Part shown: positions 35,665 through 48,211 of the stretch, one piece after another | Numbering within the stretch: the stretch's first letter is position 1 | Layout: the number at the start of each line of letters is the position of its first letter | DNA from: Dactylorhiza incarnata | Taxonomy: Eukaryota > Streptophyta > Magnoliopsida > Asparagales > Orchidaceae | NCBI GenBank assembly: GCA_033032865.1 | Contig: JAWHQI010000166.1 | Coordinates: 4,588,001 to 4,652,000 of the forward strand | Direction: 5' to 3' | Length of the DNA stretch: 64,000 bases | Program-made: the position numbers and the translations under genes | Notes under the pieces: model-generated | Database searches by the model: none | What the model was told of the DNA's origin: nothing | What the model saw: the letters and a program-made list of their open reading frames with translations, nothing else

Positions 35665-37350
35665 TTAAAAATCTTTTGGTAGGACCCGGGCCACCAAATA
35701 GTTGGCCAAATCCGCGTACCAAGGGGTAGAAGAAGTCGTTACCTTTACGATGGCGAGGAGGCGCTCTTCAGGGAATTTGTCATCAATTTCGGCCTCCACT
35801 AGTGCACCTGCCGCCAGATTCTCCAACCGTGAGAGGTGGTCGGCCGCAACATTCTCCGCTCCCCTTTTGTCTTGGATCTCCAAATCGAATTCTTGTAGTA
35901 GGAGGATCCACCTTAGCAGTCGAGGCTTTGCATCTCCTTTTTGTAGTAAATACCGGAGAGCGGAGTGATCTGTAAAAACAATAACTTTTGAAAGCGTTAA
36001 ATATAATCGAAATTTATCAAATGCAAAAATTATTGCCAAAAATTCTTTTTCCGTTGTTGTATAATTTGCTTGTGCGGATGTTAGCGTTTTGCTTGCGTAA
36101 TAAATTGGGTGAAAATGTTTATTCACCCATTGGCCTAAAACTGCGCCTACAGCAAAATCGCTCGCATCGCACATGATTTCAAACGGAAGAGACCAATTTG
36201 GCGCGATTAAAATAGGGGAATTGATAAGTTCATTTTTAATTTTATTAAACGCTTTTAAACATTCATCATCAAAATGAAATGCAGATTCTTTTTCTAAAAG
36301 ACGAGTTAGCGGTTTTGTAATTTTTGAAAAATCTTTAATAAATCGCCTATAAAAGCCCGCATGTCCTAGAAAACTTCTAATAGATTTTATATTAGTAGGA
36401 GGGGGAAGTTTTTCTATGACCTCGATCTTGGCCCTATCGACCTCGATCCCTTTATTTGAGATTTTATGCCCAAGGACTAATCCCTCTTGGACCATAAAGT
36501 GGCACTTCTCCCAGTTGAGTGCCAAATTCGTGTCTTCGCAGCGTTGAAGAACACGATCAAGATTATTTAAACAATTTTTAAATGAATCGCCAAAAACAGA
36601 AAAATCATCCATGAAAATTTCCATGACGTCTTCTACAAGTTCATTAAAAATTGCCAACATAAATCGTTGAAATGTAGCCGGCGCGTTGCAAAGACCAAAC
36701 GACATTCTTCGATATGCGAAGGTGCTGAACGGACATGTGAAGGTGGTTTTCTCTTGGTCTTCGGGCGCAATAGAGATTTGAAAATATCCCGAAAGACCAT
36801 CGAGAAAACAGTAGTGTGAGTGACCGGATAAGCGTTCTAAGATTTGGTCAATAAAGGGTAACGGAAAGTGATCCTTGCGGGTAGCATCATTTAATTTTCT
36901 GTAATCGATGCATACTCGCCAACTCGTAACAGTACGGGTCGGGATCAACTCATTGTTTTCATTTGTGATTACCGTTATTCCACCCTTTTTAGGCACGACT
37001 TGCACTGGGCTAACCCAAGTGCTATCAGAAATTGGGTAAATAATTCCCGCATCTAATAATTTTATTATTTCGGCCTTAACGACGTCCTTTATATTTAGAT
37101 TAAGCCGTCGTTGAGGCTGAATAGTACTGCGAGAATTATTTTCTAAATTAATTTTGTGCGTGCAAAATGAGGGGTTAATCCCCTTGATGTCAGAAATTTG
37201 CCATGCAATTGCATGGCGGTGATTATTTAATATTTTAATTAATTCGAAAATTTCCGAATCGTTAAGCGCGGAAGATATAATCACAGACAATTTTGAATCT
37301 TTTTCTAAAAATATATATTTTAAATATTCCGGCAATTGTTTTAATTCCAA
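35665..37350 (-). pseudogene. Athila reverse transcriptase and RNase H (E2)
   Basis: 561 codons: RT with [62 protein letters not shown] and catalytic FMDDFSVFG. RNase H follows with [29 protein letters not shown] and [14 protein letters not shown]. The stretch is continuous and keeps the catalytic residues I can see. Stops near 37380-37396 separate it from the protease. Confidence 0.92.
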
Positions 37351-37397
37351 ACTCGGTGGCTCCTCGTAAGATGTTTTTATTTTAGAAATATTTTATT

Positions 37398-37928
37398 TTA
37401 CTTTTCAAATTTGAGCGGCCGAGTTATTTCTTTTAGACAAAATAAATTTTCAATTTCCGGGTTTTCAAATAAAGGTAAAATTAATTCAGAAAATGACGTT
37501 ATTTCCTTTTCAAAATTTGATTCTAAAGTAAAGCAAGAGTCGTCATTAGAAAAAGAATTTCTCATAGAGTTGTTAATACTAAAAGTTACTTCTTCATCCC
37601 CAACTCGTAGGAGAAGTTTGCCATTACTAACATCAATAATTGCCCGAGAGGTGGCGAGGAAAGGACGTCCGAGAATAATAGGGACTTCGGCGTCTTCCTC
37701 AATGTCTAGGATGACAAAATCTACCGGGAAGATAAATTTGTCAACCTTGACAAGCACATCCTCAATGACCCCTATCGGGTATTTAATTAATCTGTCCGCT
37801 AGTTGGATGCTTCTATTGGTTGGGCTTAGGGTGCCCAAACCAAGCTTTTTAAATAATGAAAATGACATCAAATTTATGCTAGCGCCCAAATCTGCCAAGG
37901 CGTGTTTTATTAAGAAATTACCGAACAA
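37398..37928 (-). pseudogene. Athila protease (E2)
   Basis: Active-site region ALADLGASINLMSFSLFKK, then DFVILDIEEDAEVPIILGRP, typical of Athila protease. A TAA closes the frame at about 37398. A frameshift near 37930 separates it from gag. Confidence 0.88.
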
Positions 37929-39124
37929 ACACGGGATGGAAAACCGCCCGAATCGTTTAATTTTTGCGGTAATTTATTTAATAAAACTGTCGAGCATTCT
38001 GCATTTAAAGATATACGAAAAAAATTTTCAAGTTTATTTTTATTAGAAAGTAGTTCTTTTAGATATTTTGCGTATTTGGGCATTTGGGCGATCGCTTCGC
38101 AAAATGGCACGTTTATTTTAATTTGTTTAAAAATTTCAATAAACTTTCTATATTGCTCCTCATTGCGTTCATCTTTAAATTGTGAAGGATAAGGAATAAA
38201 AGGTTTTTTAAGAATACGCGGAGCTAAAGTAGAAGAAGGTAGAGTAGAAGAAGAAATAACTTGCGGAGATGAAGTTGAAACGTTTACCTCTGGCTCGACC
38301 AAATTTGAAGAAGTTACCTCCTTTCCGCTACGGAGGGTAATTGCATTGTCGCTCTCCCGTGGGTTGGGCTCAGTATTGCCCGGCAGAGCTCCATGCTGGC
38401 GTTCAGAGAACATTTTGGCGAGCTGTCCAATTTGATTTTCCAAGCTTTTTATAGATCCAGAAAGGTTCCGGATGTTGGAATCAGTAGAGGCGACGTATTT
38501 GGTGAAAACCTCTTCAAGTGAAGGGGCCTTTGGTGGTTGTGGTGGAGCGAATCCGGGAGGATTTGCTTGTGGGGGGTGTTGAGCATTATTGGGGTTGCTC
38601 CATGAAAAATTTGGGTGGTTCCTTAAACCCAGATTATAACTATTAGGAAGATGATTATTTGGGTTATAAGGAGGACGATAGGAGTTCCCCATATAATCTA
38701 CTTGTTCTTGATTATAATAATAATAATTATAATAATAATAATTATTATAATTATTAGCCCTGTTAATGGCGGAGGGAGCAGACATCTCCGCCAATTGCTT
38801 AGTAAGCCATTCTACTTGGTGTGCTAAATTCGAGGTGGCCTCGACTTCAAAGAGTCCGGTCAGTTTGTTAGGACGCGACCGTGGCGCATTCCACTGATAA
38901 GCATTCATGGCCATCTCTTCAAAAAGCTCTTGAGCAGCTTCGGGGGTTTTGTTATTAAGCGTCCCCCCCACGGCTGCATCAATCATCTGCCTTGTTTGGA
39001 GATTCAAACCATTGTAGAAAGTCTGAACTTGTTGCCATACGGGGAGGGCATGGTGAGGACATCTCCGCAAAAGTTCCTTGAAGCGCTCCCATGTGTCGTA
39101 GAGAGACTCCGATTCTATTTGCAC
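37910..39124 (-). pseudogene. Athila gag, 5'-truncated (E2)
   Basis: 404 codons starting inside the capsid (SESLYDTWERFKELLRRCPH) and reading WQQVQTFYNGLN, RQMIDAAVGGTLNNKTPEA, then an Asn/Tyr-rich stretch coded by ATT/TAA repeats (38708-38757) and the PFCEAIAQMPKYAKYLKELL region. Compared with E1 gag, about 190 N-terminal residues are missing, because the element ends at the duplication breakpoint near 39125. Confidence 0.9.
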
Positions 39125-39125
39125 T

Positions 39126-39587
39126 ATTGAAAGGTTTCAAAACTGGTGTTGGGAAATTGACCCTCAATGTTCCCTTGATTTGAAGAGGCCTCACACTCAA
39201 TACTAAGTACAAGTTGTATTTGATGAACCCTATTTCTATCTCATAAGCATGCAGGGTTAGGACTTAACAAGGTGCAGGGGTTGCTCAGTTTGTTTACTGA
39301 CAAATCAGCTGGGAATGTGTCTGGGCCAGCTGAGTTGCAGATAGAAGAAAACCGCTGAGACAGATGTCTGTCTCATCGGATCTGCTGGAACGGGATAGAA
39401 GAAAACCGCTGAGACGGCTGACCATCTCAGCCCAACCGCTGAGACAGTTCAAACTTGATCTGGCGGGTTCTGCTTTTGGCGCAAGCTGCAGGAATGCATT
39501 GTGGGGACCACCAATCACTCCCATACCTAACAGGAGGTCAGCTAAGAGCCGTTGAAGATCAGAGATGTATAAAAGAAGATGTTAGGG
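39126..39587 (+). repeat. duplicate of hAT flank and Sirevirus LTR first part
   Basis: 39147-39587 is a 441-bp copy of 30620-31060 with only two or three differences seen by eye. The preceding 20 bp resemble the hAT sequence at 30598-30619. It joins E2 gag at a short stretch shared with the hAT (cactattga). It is followed by the second E2 LTR. Confidence 0.9.
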
Positions 39588-41148
39588 TGATGCGCAAAAC
39601 TATATCCCCAAACGATAACGGCAAGTGTACCGGATCGAATGTAGTATAGGTTATAAAAACCAAAGTCGTATTAGACTCGGGGCGGTTGAGTACTCTTACT
39701 TCGAAAAATCTCTATTATTTTATCGAATAAAACTTGTGGTTGGTTGGTTGCGAGAAAGAGAAATAGCTTATTTAAATTGATGAGTTAAAGGTTAGTACTC
39801 AACCTTGAATCACCTTGGGAAAATAAAATATAAGAAAGAACAACTTCTAAATCTCTTAAGAAAATACTTGACCGTGGAGGTTCCCGATTTATGAACACAC
39901 CTCTCTCGAGGATACGCTCAACTGAGTTTAGTTGATCAAATGAACTTTCGTTCTAGAATCAAAATCTAAAACTCGCCTTATCGTAGTGAACCCCTCTATT
40001 GGATTTGACTCCAATCTGGGAAAATTATGTCATCCTCGCTTGAGGAGTGCATTCAACTCTCTTTATTCTTGAAATGATCGATTCGAAATCAAAATCTCTC
40101 GGTTATTAGATTGCCAAAACAAAGATGAGAATTATATATCGACAATATAATCTCAATCCAATAAAAGTTCAAGAATAAATCTAAAGTATTCTAAGGAAGA
40201 GAAAGAGAAGCTAGAATTTAAATCAAGAATTATATTTCCCTTGGATCATCTCAGTCGAGTACTAATAGAATTTAGCTACTCATAGAGATGGAGGAAACAA
40301 TGAAATGAAAGAAGTGCATAATGAAAGTTGAGAGTAAAATAAGAGAAAAAGTACTATTTTATTAATTAGCAAAAGAAATTACAACTAGAAAATTGAGTTA
40401 CAAGCTTGAGAAATAAAAGTGCAAGAAGAAAAGGACATACAAGATTTAAAACTAGTGCAAGAAAATAAGCTAGAACTCCAAGTTTTCCTCTCCAAACATC
40501 TGGAAAAGCTCCCTTTAAATAGGAAGAATTTTGGTGTTACACGCCCTTGGTCATGCCCATGACCAAGGGCGTGTAAGGGGCGTGATTTGCTGTGAGCGGA
40601 GAAGGCGCCGTCTGACTTTAATGGAGTCATTACGGACGTGTCACGCCCTAGGTCACTCCCGTGACCGGGGGCGTGTAATCTTTAATACTCACTGCTGGCG
40701 GGAAGCTTCGGCGGGAAATTGGCGCGGGAAGAGTCACGCCCGTGTGCTGGATGTCACGCCTCAAATGTCACGCCCGTGACCGGGGGGCGTGTAATTTTAA
40801 TTGACGTGGCAGCTGGCTCTAGATGCTTGTGGCGGGTCGCGTGCGTGGTATTGGGTCACGCCCTTGGTCACGCCCGTGACCTGGGGCGTGTACTTGGCGA
40901 ATTCTTCAGAAATAGGTCTGGAACACTGCGCAGGTTACACGCCCATGGTCACGCCCGTGACCTGGGGCGTGTAAATGCATTTTCTGCTCCAAATGTCCAG
41001 AAAACCTAAAAATATAAAATAATCATAAGTTAGCTTATGAAATTAACATAGGAAAGATTTATACGATATAATTTATAAAAATAACATTATTTCATAATAA
41101 AATTGTAATAAAACTATACTAAAAGATGAGTAAATAAATTACTCATCA
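39588..41148 (-). repeat. E2 5'-side LTR (right copy)
   Basis: A copy of 31061-32637 with few differences in the first 900 bp, and more differences plus indels in the U3 array (40538-40976). It is followed by taggg and the rest of the Sirevirus LTR. Confidence 0.93.
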
Positions 41149-41153
41149 TAGGG

Positions 41154-41963
41154 CAACTTTGAAGAGGCTGGTTGTGTGCTTAACAATTACTGTTCTATTG
41201 TTGGCCAAGAAAAGCTCCTCTCATTCTCCTCCTGCTCACTGAACAAGCAAGAAGACTATGAGAGATAAAGTTAGCTCCTTTGCAAGAAGGAGCAAGGTGA
41301 TCTTCCACCCCTCAACTGAAGAGGAAGATCAAGTTGTAGCTGCCATCAACATCACCAGCTACAAGATAGCACAAGCTGTGTAGAAACTACAGGAGACATC
41401 TTTACTGTGCTGTCAGCTGTAGTAGGTTCAAACACTCTTTTATTGTATGGCTTAACAACCTGAGTTGTAGGGCATTATTGCTTGAGCTGTAGGAAGAGGA
41501 TTCCTCTGAGTTGTAGGACTTGGAAGAGGTCTGAGCTGTAGGATCAGGAGCTGATCTGAGGTAGGGCTACTGAGCCTAAGTTGTAGGGCTGTTTAGCCTG
41601 AGTTGTAGGACCTGCTGAGGTCTGAGCTGTAGGATCAGGGGCTGATCTGAGTTGTAGGACTGCTGTGCCTGAGGTAGGGTTGGGAAAACCTGAGAGATCC
41701 CGAGGGATCTGAGTTGTAAGCTCTTGGAGCTGAGTTGGAGGAGTTGACCTTGTCTAACACACTGTTAGAAGGGTGAATGGGGAAAGTGGACTACCCAAGG
41801 ACACACTGTCTTTGGGGAACCACTATAAATTCTTGTGTGCTTTCTGTGTTTGTTGATTTGCTTAAACTTACTCAGAAATCAGCTAGGGTACTTAGAGGAA
41901 AAATAAAAGAAACCTATTCACACCCCCTCTAGGTGATTTAGTCTATAAACCTATAAACTAACA
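41154..41963 (+). repeat. Sirevirus 5' LTR, second part
   Basis: This continues the LTR after the E2 target site and ends AACTAACA next to the primer site. It contains a minisatellite-like run of ctgagttgtagg and ctgagctgtagg motifs (41459-41740). Confidence 0.88.
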
Positions 41964-41965
41964 AG

Positions 41966-41977
41966 TGGTATCAGAGC
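41966..41977 (+). other. primer binding site, tRNA-iMet
   Basis: TGGTATCAGAGC lies two bases after the 5' LTR of the Sirevirus. Confidence 0.92.
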
Positions 41978-42043
41978 TAGGTTGGTCAAGAAAGACTTAA
42001 CAGTCTGACCAGATCCTAATTAGGTATTGATTTTTCTGCTGTA

Positions 42044-44347
42044 ATGGCCTCTAGTGGAATGCAGAAGGAGATGAGCTCCATGAAACTGCCCATATGCAAT
42101 AAAGCCAACTTTGGCATATGGAAGCAGAGGGTTAGATTGTTCATGGAAGCATCTGACCCCAGAATCTTCATCACTGTTCAAGAAGGGCCATTCATTATCA
42201 CAAAGCCCTCCACCATTGATCCTACTAGGATGGTGGGCAAGCCCATCACTGAAATGACTAAGGATGAAATAGCATTGGCTACAATGGATAAGAGGGCCCA
42301 GAACATCATAGTGAATGCTATTGATGATTCTACATTTCAAAACTTGGTACACTGCACTTCTGCCAAGGAAATGTGGGACACATTAGTAGTGTATATGGAA
42401 GGGACTGCAAAAGTGAGAGATTATAGAAAGTCACTTCTAAACCAAGAATATGAAGCCTTTAGGCAGATGAGCCAGGAGAGCATTTCCATATGCTATGAAA
42501 GGTTTTTTAGGATAGTAAATAAACTAAGAACCTATGAGAGAGTATTCACAAATTATGAGCTGAATGATAAGTTCCTTAGATCTCTAACTAGGGATTGGGA
42601 CACAAAAGTTTGTGCAATAAGGGAAGTGGCCAAGCTAGGTGAGATCCCAACTCACACATTGTTTGGAAAACTGCTCTCCTATGATATGCAGCTGTCTGCA
42701 AGGAAGGAAGAGGACACCTCTGCAAGGGCTCAGCCAAGGGAGAAATCTGTAGCTCTCAAAGTTGACAGCTCCAAGAAAAGCAAGAGCAGGATGGTGTCTC
42801 CTCCAAGGGAAAAATCTGTAGCTCTCATTGCTGATTGTCCTGTCAAGAGAAAAGAAAGAGATGATAAGAAGACTCATCACCAGAAGGAGAGGAAGGGAGA
42901 AAAATCATTTCTAGCCAAGAAAGGAAAGAAATGGAGTGAATCTGAATCTTCATCTTCAGATTCAGATGGAGAAGAGGAATCCTACATATGGCTATTTGCT
43001 GCTTAGGAGGAAGAGGACTATCATGTTGCTAGGACAGGAATCAATGCCCCTCTTTCACACTCAGATAGTGATAAAGAGGAGGATAAAGAAGACTGTGTTC
43101 AGCTAGGCCTTATGGCCCTTACTGATGAGGAAGGAAGTCAGAATATGTCTGACAATGATCAGGTATCAATCCATTCCACTTCTATTTCTGATCATGATGT
43201 ATGTCAAGAATCTGAAGCACAGCCATCACAAGATGGAAGTGTTTCAGAAGCTGAGGTAGATGTCAATCAATTGATTGACACGTATGATGCTCTTGTGGAA
43301 GTTCTGAAGAAGAGCAAGAAGCTTGCCAAGAGGCAAGCCCAGAAAATTGTTTCCCTTAAGATGACTAAGAATGTCTACACTAAACCTACCACCCTGATGG
43401 CTCAGATGAGTAGACAAATTAGCCACTTACAGGGGTTAACTATTGTGCAATTAAGCATTATTTCTCTGAAGAACAAGGTCATCAAGGACCTTGAGGAGAA
43501 GCTTATGAAGGAGAAGGGCCTGGTGGCTCAATTCTCCAAGCCCAAATCTTTGCTTCCTATTATTGACACCTTTTCCTCTCAAACCAATAGGAGAGGACTA
43601 GGATTCAATAAAATGGAAGTAGGAGAAGGGAGTGGAGAGAAGAGTAAGGGGAAGGCTAAGCCTCAAACCACCTTTCAAAAGGTGTTACTTCCTTCCAACA
43701 GGTATGACCATGAAAGCATTTATGGTCACTGGAAGAATGAGAGTTGTTATAGGAAGGAAAATGCTCCTTCCCATAATGGAAGAAAGGGAATGGGATTGAG
43801 TGCAATGAAGGCTCCCCATGAGGAAATTCAAATGGCCCAACCTGGACCATTTGTAGTTGGTACTTCAGCCCCTGCATTCAAGAATAAGAAGGCAAACCCT
43901 TCTAAGGTTGAATCAGCCAAGACAATGACTGCTGTCAAATCAGTAAACATGTCTGATTGCTCAGTGTCAGATTCCATCAAAGCTTATATGGCTGCCAAGC
44001 CATTACAAGCTGATGCCATCAGGACAAAGAGCATCAAGACAGCTCATAGATTGACATTCAGTCAAATCATTGCTGAGAGGAACAGGAAGAATGCTGCTGT
44101 CTCTCCTCCTGAACATGTAGACTGTGCTGCACACCCCTCAAGAAATGTTCAGAAGAGGAGATATAACATTCATGAATGTTGGTGTTGTGGTAAAGTGGGA
44201 TACTTTGCCATAGATTGTTGGTACAATCCCAATGTACCTAATGCAAAGAAGAGCCTTCCTGCTAGGAGTGCAGCTAGTGTGAGATTCTCTCATCAAACTA
44301 ACAGGCACCTAGGACCCAAAGTTTCTTGGGTTCCTAAGTATAACTAA
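42044..44347 (+). pseudogene. Sirevirus gag, one in-frame stop
   Basis: Two stretches in the same frame, 42044-43006 and 43007-44347, are separated by TAG at 43004-43006. The first holds the Ty1 gag core (MWDTLVVYMEGT, NKLRTYERVFTNYELNDKFL), then repeated REKSVAL segments and a Ser/Glu-rich stretch. The second is rich in coiled Lys/Glu sequence and carries a zinc knuckle whose His ligand is Tyr (CWCCGKVGYFAIDC). A TAA ends it before the protease, which lies in another frame. An acceptor-like ttcttcttgcag lies at the junction. Confidence 0.85.
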
Positions 44348-44355
44348 ACTTCTTC

Positions 44356-45290
44356 TTGCAGGGTAGTTCAAATACCAGCCTTGGGCAGATTTGGTATTTG
44401 GACAGTGGGTGCTCAAGACATATGACAGGCACCAAGGGATTACTGCAGGAGTACAAAGCAGTGAAGAATGGACCCAAAGTCATCTTTGGGGGTTCAGAAA
44501 AGGGAGTCACTAGAGGTTATGGTATGATCACTAATGGCATAGTCTCCATCACTAAAGTGGCTTATGTTTAAGGGTTGCAACACAACCTTGTTAGCATAAT
44601 CCAACTGTGTGATCTTGGCTATGTCATTGAATTCCATAATGATAAGTGCCTAATCAAAAAGTCTAATGACTTGGGAACCATACTATCAGGCACTAGGAGT
44701 GGAAATGTTTACTGTTTAGATTTTATTTGTAATTCATTTTCCTCTCCTGTGTGTCTCGTGGCAAATGCGAGTGAGTCTCTATGTGTTCAATGGCACAAGA
44801 GACTTGCCCACATCAACTACAAGACAATGCATAGACTATTATCTAAGAACTTGGTTAGAAATTGTCCTAATTTAAAATGTGTTAAAAATGGCCCATGTCA
44901 TGCTTGCCAAATGGGCAAGCAAACAAGGACCACTTTTAAAAGTATTGGCTCCAAAGACTCTAAGAGATGCCTTTATTTATTGCACATGGACTTGTTTGGT
45001 CCTATGCCAATTCAGAGCTTAGGAGGGAACTTGTATACCTTAGTGATTGTTGATGACCACTCAAGATATACATGAGTATTCTTCCTTAGAAAGAAATCTA
45101 ATACTCTAAATGTCTTCATAAGCCATGTCAAGGCCATTCAGAATGATTTGCAATGTTCTGTGGTCAGAACTAGGTCTGACCATGGCACAGAGTTTCAATC
45201 TGAAGCCATGACAAGGTTCTGTCAAGAACTAGGTATCATTCAAGAATTTTCCTCCCCAAGGACCCCACAACAAAATGGGGGTGGCTGAGA
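44356..45290 (+). pseudogene. Sirevirus protease and integrase N-terminal and core part
   Basis: Protease active site in WYLDSGCSRHMTG. A TAA lies at 44569-44571. The integrase zinc region follows (WHKRLAHINYKTMHRLL, CHACQMGKQTR), then the core with Asp in HMDLFGPMPIQ and Asp in RTRSDHGTEF. A TGA interrupts at about 45073-45075. An extra G in a run near 45276-45281 shifts the frame at the QQNG motif just before the catalytic Glu region. Confidence 0.88.
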
Positions 45291-46021
45291 GGAGGAATAT
45301 AACATTAATAGAAGCCGGGAGAACATTGCTTAGTGACTCTTCTCTCCCAGAATATTTCTGGGCTGAAGAAGTTAATACTGTCTGTTATGTTCTCAATAGA
45401 GCTTCCATCAATAAAGTTCATGGAATTACTCCCAATGAGATTCTGAAAGGCAAACAACCAACAATCTCATATAATAGGATCTTTGGATCAAAATGCTACA
45501 TTCTAAATAATGGAAAAACTCAACTAACCAAGTTTGCTGAAAAATGCTACTTGGGAGTTCTTGTTGGCTATAGCTCACATAATAGAGCCTATAGAGTATA
45601 TAACAAGAAAACCCATGTAGTTGAAGAGTCCTTGCATGTAGTATTTGATGAGACAAACCTTATTCATAAGGGCTGGTCCAGTTCTTCTGTTTTGATAGGA
45701 TGTGAAAGAGCCATGAAAGAACTATGTATGCAAGAACCATCCAGCAACATTAAGACACATACTGATGCAGCAATTCCAGAAGATGTAGAGGAGCAGGATG
45801 CTGAAGAAGCTGCTGACCCTGTGGAAGAAATTCAGCATGTAGAGGAGAGACTGCCTGTTGCTATAAGACATCCAAGGGATCATCCCTTGGAGCAGATTAT
45901 TGGGAACATCCAACAACGGGTGACAACTAGAAGCAGAGCTCATAATGAGGCTTTGTTACTCAGTTTCCTATCACAGGTAGAGCCTAAGAAGTTTAAAGAG
46001 GCCAACTTGGATCCTTTCTAG
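45275..46021 (+). pseudogene. Sirevirus integrase C-terminal part
   Basis: The frame runs from VAERRN through WAEEVNTVCYVLNRASINK, LVGYSSHNRAYRVYNKKT and VVEESLHVVFDE. It ends in an acidic linker and stops at a TAG at 46019-46021, where the neighbouring pattern would have a Trp codon. Confidence 0.85.
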
Positions 46022-47504
46022 ATTCAGGCAATGCAGGAAGAACTCTTGCAATTCAAAAGATGCAAGGTATGGAAGTTGGTGCCAAGACCACATGGACACA
46101 ACATCATTGGCACCAAATGGATCTTCAGAAACAAGATGGATGAAAATGGGACAATCATCAAAAACAAGGCAAGGCTGGTTGCTAAGGGGTATAGGCAAGA
46201 GGAAGGAATAGACTTTGACCAAACCTTTGCCCCAGTTGCAAGGTTGGAGGCCATAAGGCTATTCCTTGCATATGCAGCACACAGGCTTCAAGGTATACCA
46301 GATGGATGTCAAATCAGCATTCCTAATTGGAAATCTGAAAGAGGAAGTTTATGTAGAGCAGCCATCAGGTTTTGTCCATCCTACTCTCTCATCTCATGTT
46401 TATCTTCTTAGGAAAGCTCTGTATGGTCTTAAGCAAGCCCCCAGGGCTTGGTATGAGACATTGACTAGCTATCTCATCAAGAACAAGTTCTTGAGGGGAA
46501 AGATAGATAACACATTATTTCTTAGGGAAACAAGGGGAAAGTGTCTCTTAGTCCAAATCTATGTTGATGACATAATATTTGGGTCTACTGATGACAACCT
46601 CTGCAAGAGATTTGCCAATCTAATGCAGGGGGAGTTTGAGATGAGCAGTATGGGTGAACTTAAATATTTCCTTGGGCTCCAAGTGAAACAGTCTGATGAC
46701 GGAATCTTCATTTCCCAGACTAAGTACACCAAGGAGCTCATCAAGAAATTTGGGATGGAATCAACCTCCACCATGAGAACACCCATGGGATCTAATGCAT
46801 CATTAGACAAGGATGAAAAGGGGAAGGCCTTTGATGAGTCCATGTACAGGTGTATCATTAGATCCCTGTTGTACTTGACTACTAGTAGGCCAGACATTAT
46901 GTATTCTACATGTGTTTATGCTAGGTATCAGGCATGTCCTAAGGAATCTCACTACACCTCTGTCAAGAGGATTTTGAGATATCTCAAGGGCAGCCTAAAT
47001 CTTGGCCTTTGGTACCCTAGGAACAATGAATTTGAACAAATAGGCTATTCAGATGCAGATTTTACATGGTGCAAAGAAGACAGGAAAAGCACAAGTGGTA
47101 CTTGTCAATTCCTAGGGAGAAGGCTGATCTCTTGGAGCAGCAAAAAGCAAACCAGCGTGGCCATATCCACAGCTGAGCCAGAGTATATTACAACAGGCAG
47201 CTGTTGTGCTCAACTTCTATGGATCCAACATCAATTGGAAGATTACAACATCAAGGTAACTCAATCTCCCCTGCTGTATGACTCATCCAGTGCAATTTTT
47301 ATTGCTAAAAATTCTGTCTCCCATAGCAGGACCAAGCACATAGAAATTAGGTATCATTTTATAAGAGAGCATGTAGAATGTGAAGATATCAAACTTGAAT
47401 ATGTCCCCACAGACAATCAAGTAGCTGACATCTTCACAAAGCCACTGCATGAGGCCAAATTCAATTCTTTCAAAATTGAATTAGGAATGTTAAATTTAGA
47501 ATGA
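46022..47504 (+). pseudogene. Sirevirus reverse transcriptase and RNase H
   Basis: The RT begins at about 46031 ([33 protein letters not shown]). A one- or two-base lesion near 46280 shifts it into the frame 46266-47504. That frame carries [23 protein letters not shown], the catalytic YVDDIIFGS, RNase H with [19 protein letters not shown], and the tail [17 protein letters not shown]. The motif STAEPEY has Pro where Ala is usual. It ends at a TGA just after GMLNLE. Confidence 0.92.
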
Positions 47505-48211
47505 GTTCATATATGAATCAATATCTGCTGTTAACATGTTTATATTCTCATTTGTTATGATAAACTGTACTGACAACATGTACTGTTAGGATATACTGAC
47601 ATCTGAACTGATCATATTTACAGTAGGCATATGCCATATGATAGGGTAGACAATCTCCCTAAGAATGTTGAATGTAGGATAGTATATAGTAGAATGATCA
47701 ACTGAATCAGAAAAATCTGGATCAGATAAGCTTTTGGTTTCCCCTAAACCACAAGATCCATAGATATGCTTCAAATGAGGGGGAGCTAAAATGGATTGTT
47801 CAAAATGAAAAAGATCAGCTATTAAAAATAATAGTTCTCAATTTAAGGGGGAGCAAGTTCCTGCTCAGATTGAGGGGGAGTTGGCAAATGCAGTTGTGGT
47901 TCCCTCCCAATTCCTAAGGGAAAAATAATCGAAGAAACCAGAAAGGGGGAGATGGCCAATGCTATGTCTAAATCAGAGTAAGCTCTCTAATCAAGTTATC
48001 AGAGATAGTGATTATGAATAAGCTTAATATAATCTAAGGGGGAGATAACCTATGAGCTAGTCAAAGCTTTACATAATCTGTCATAAGGTATCAAAGCATG
48101 CTTAAACAATGTTATCTTAAGCAATGTTATCATGAATGCCACATTGTTCATATTTATGATATGTTTTTATTTGGGTATGTACCTTAGCATTGGGAATGTT
48201 CTGTCTTCTTC
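47505..48211 (+). other. Sirevirus 3' region with multiple polypurine tracts
   Basis: Non-coding, with no env-like frame. Tracts of the form a/gagggggag occur at 47777-47785, 47845-47853, 47872-47880, 47942-47951 and 48036-48044, besides the terminal tract. Several such tracts are a known Sirevirus trait. Confidence 0.8.

Larger units (their letters stand above)
31061..41148 (-). mobile_element. Athila-type element E2, reverse, nested in the Sirevirus LTR
   Basis: Reverse LTRs at 31061-32637 and 39588-41148 lie at the two ends, with a perfect taggg duplication (31056-31060 and 41149-41153). The uninterrupted target is visible in the Sirevirus 3' LTR at 48662-48666. Inside, on the minus strand, are gag (5'-truncated), protease, RT, RNase H and integrase. 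At about 39125 the element breaks off. It is followed by a second copy of flanking hAT and Sirevirus DNA (39126-39587) before the second LTR. The primer site, leader and gag start are absent. Confidence 0.9.
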
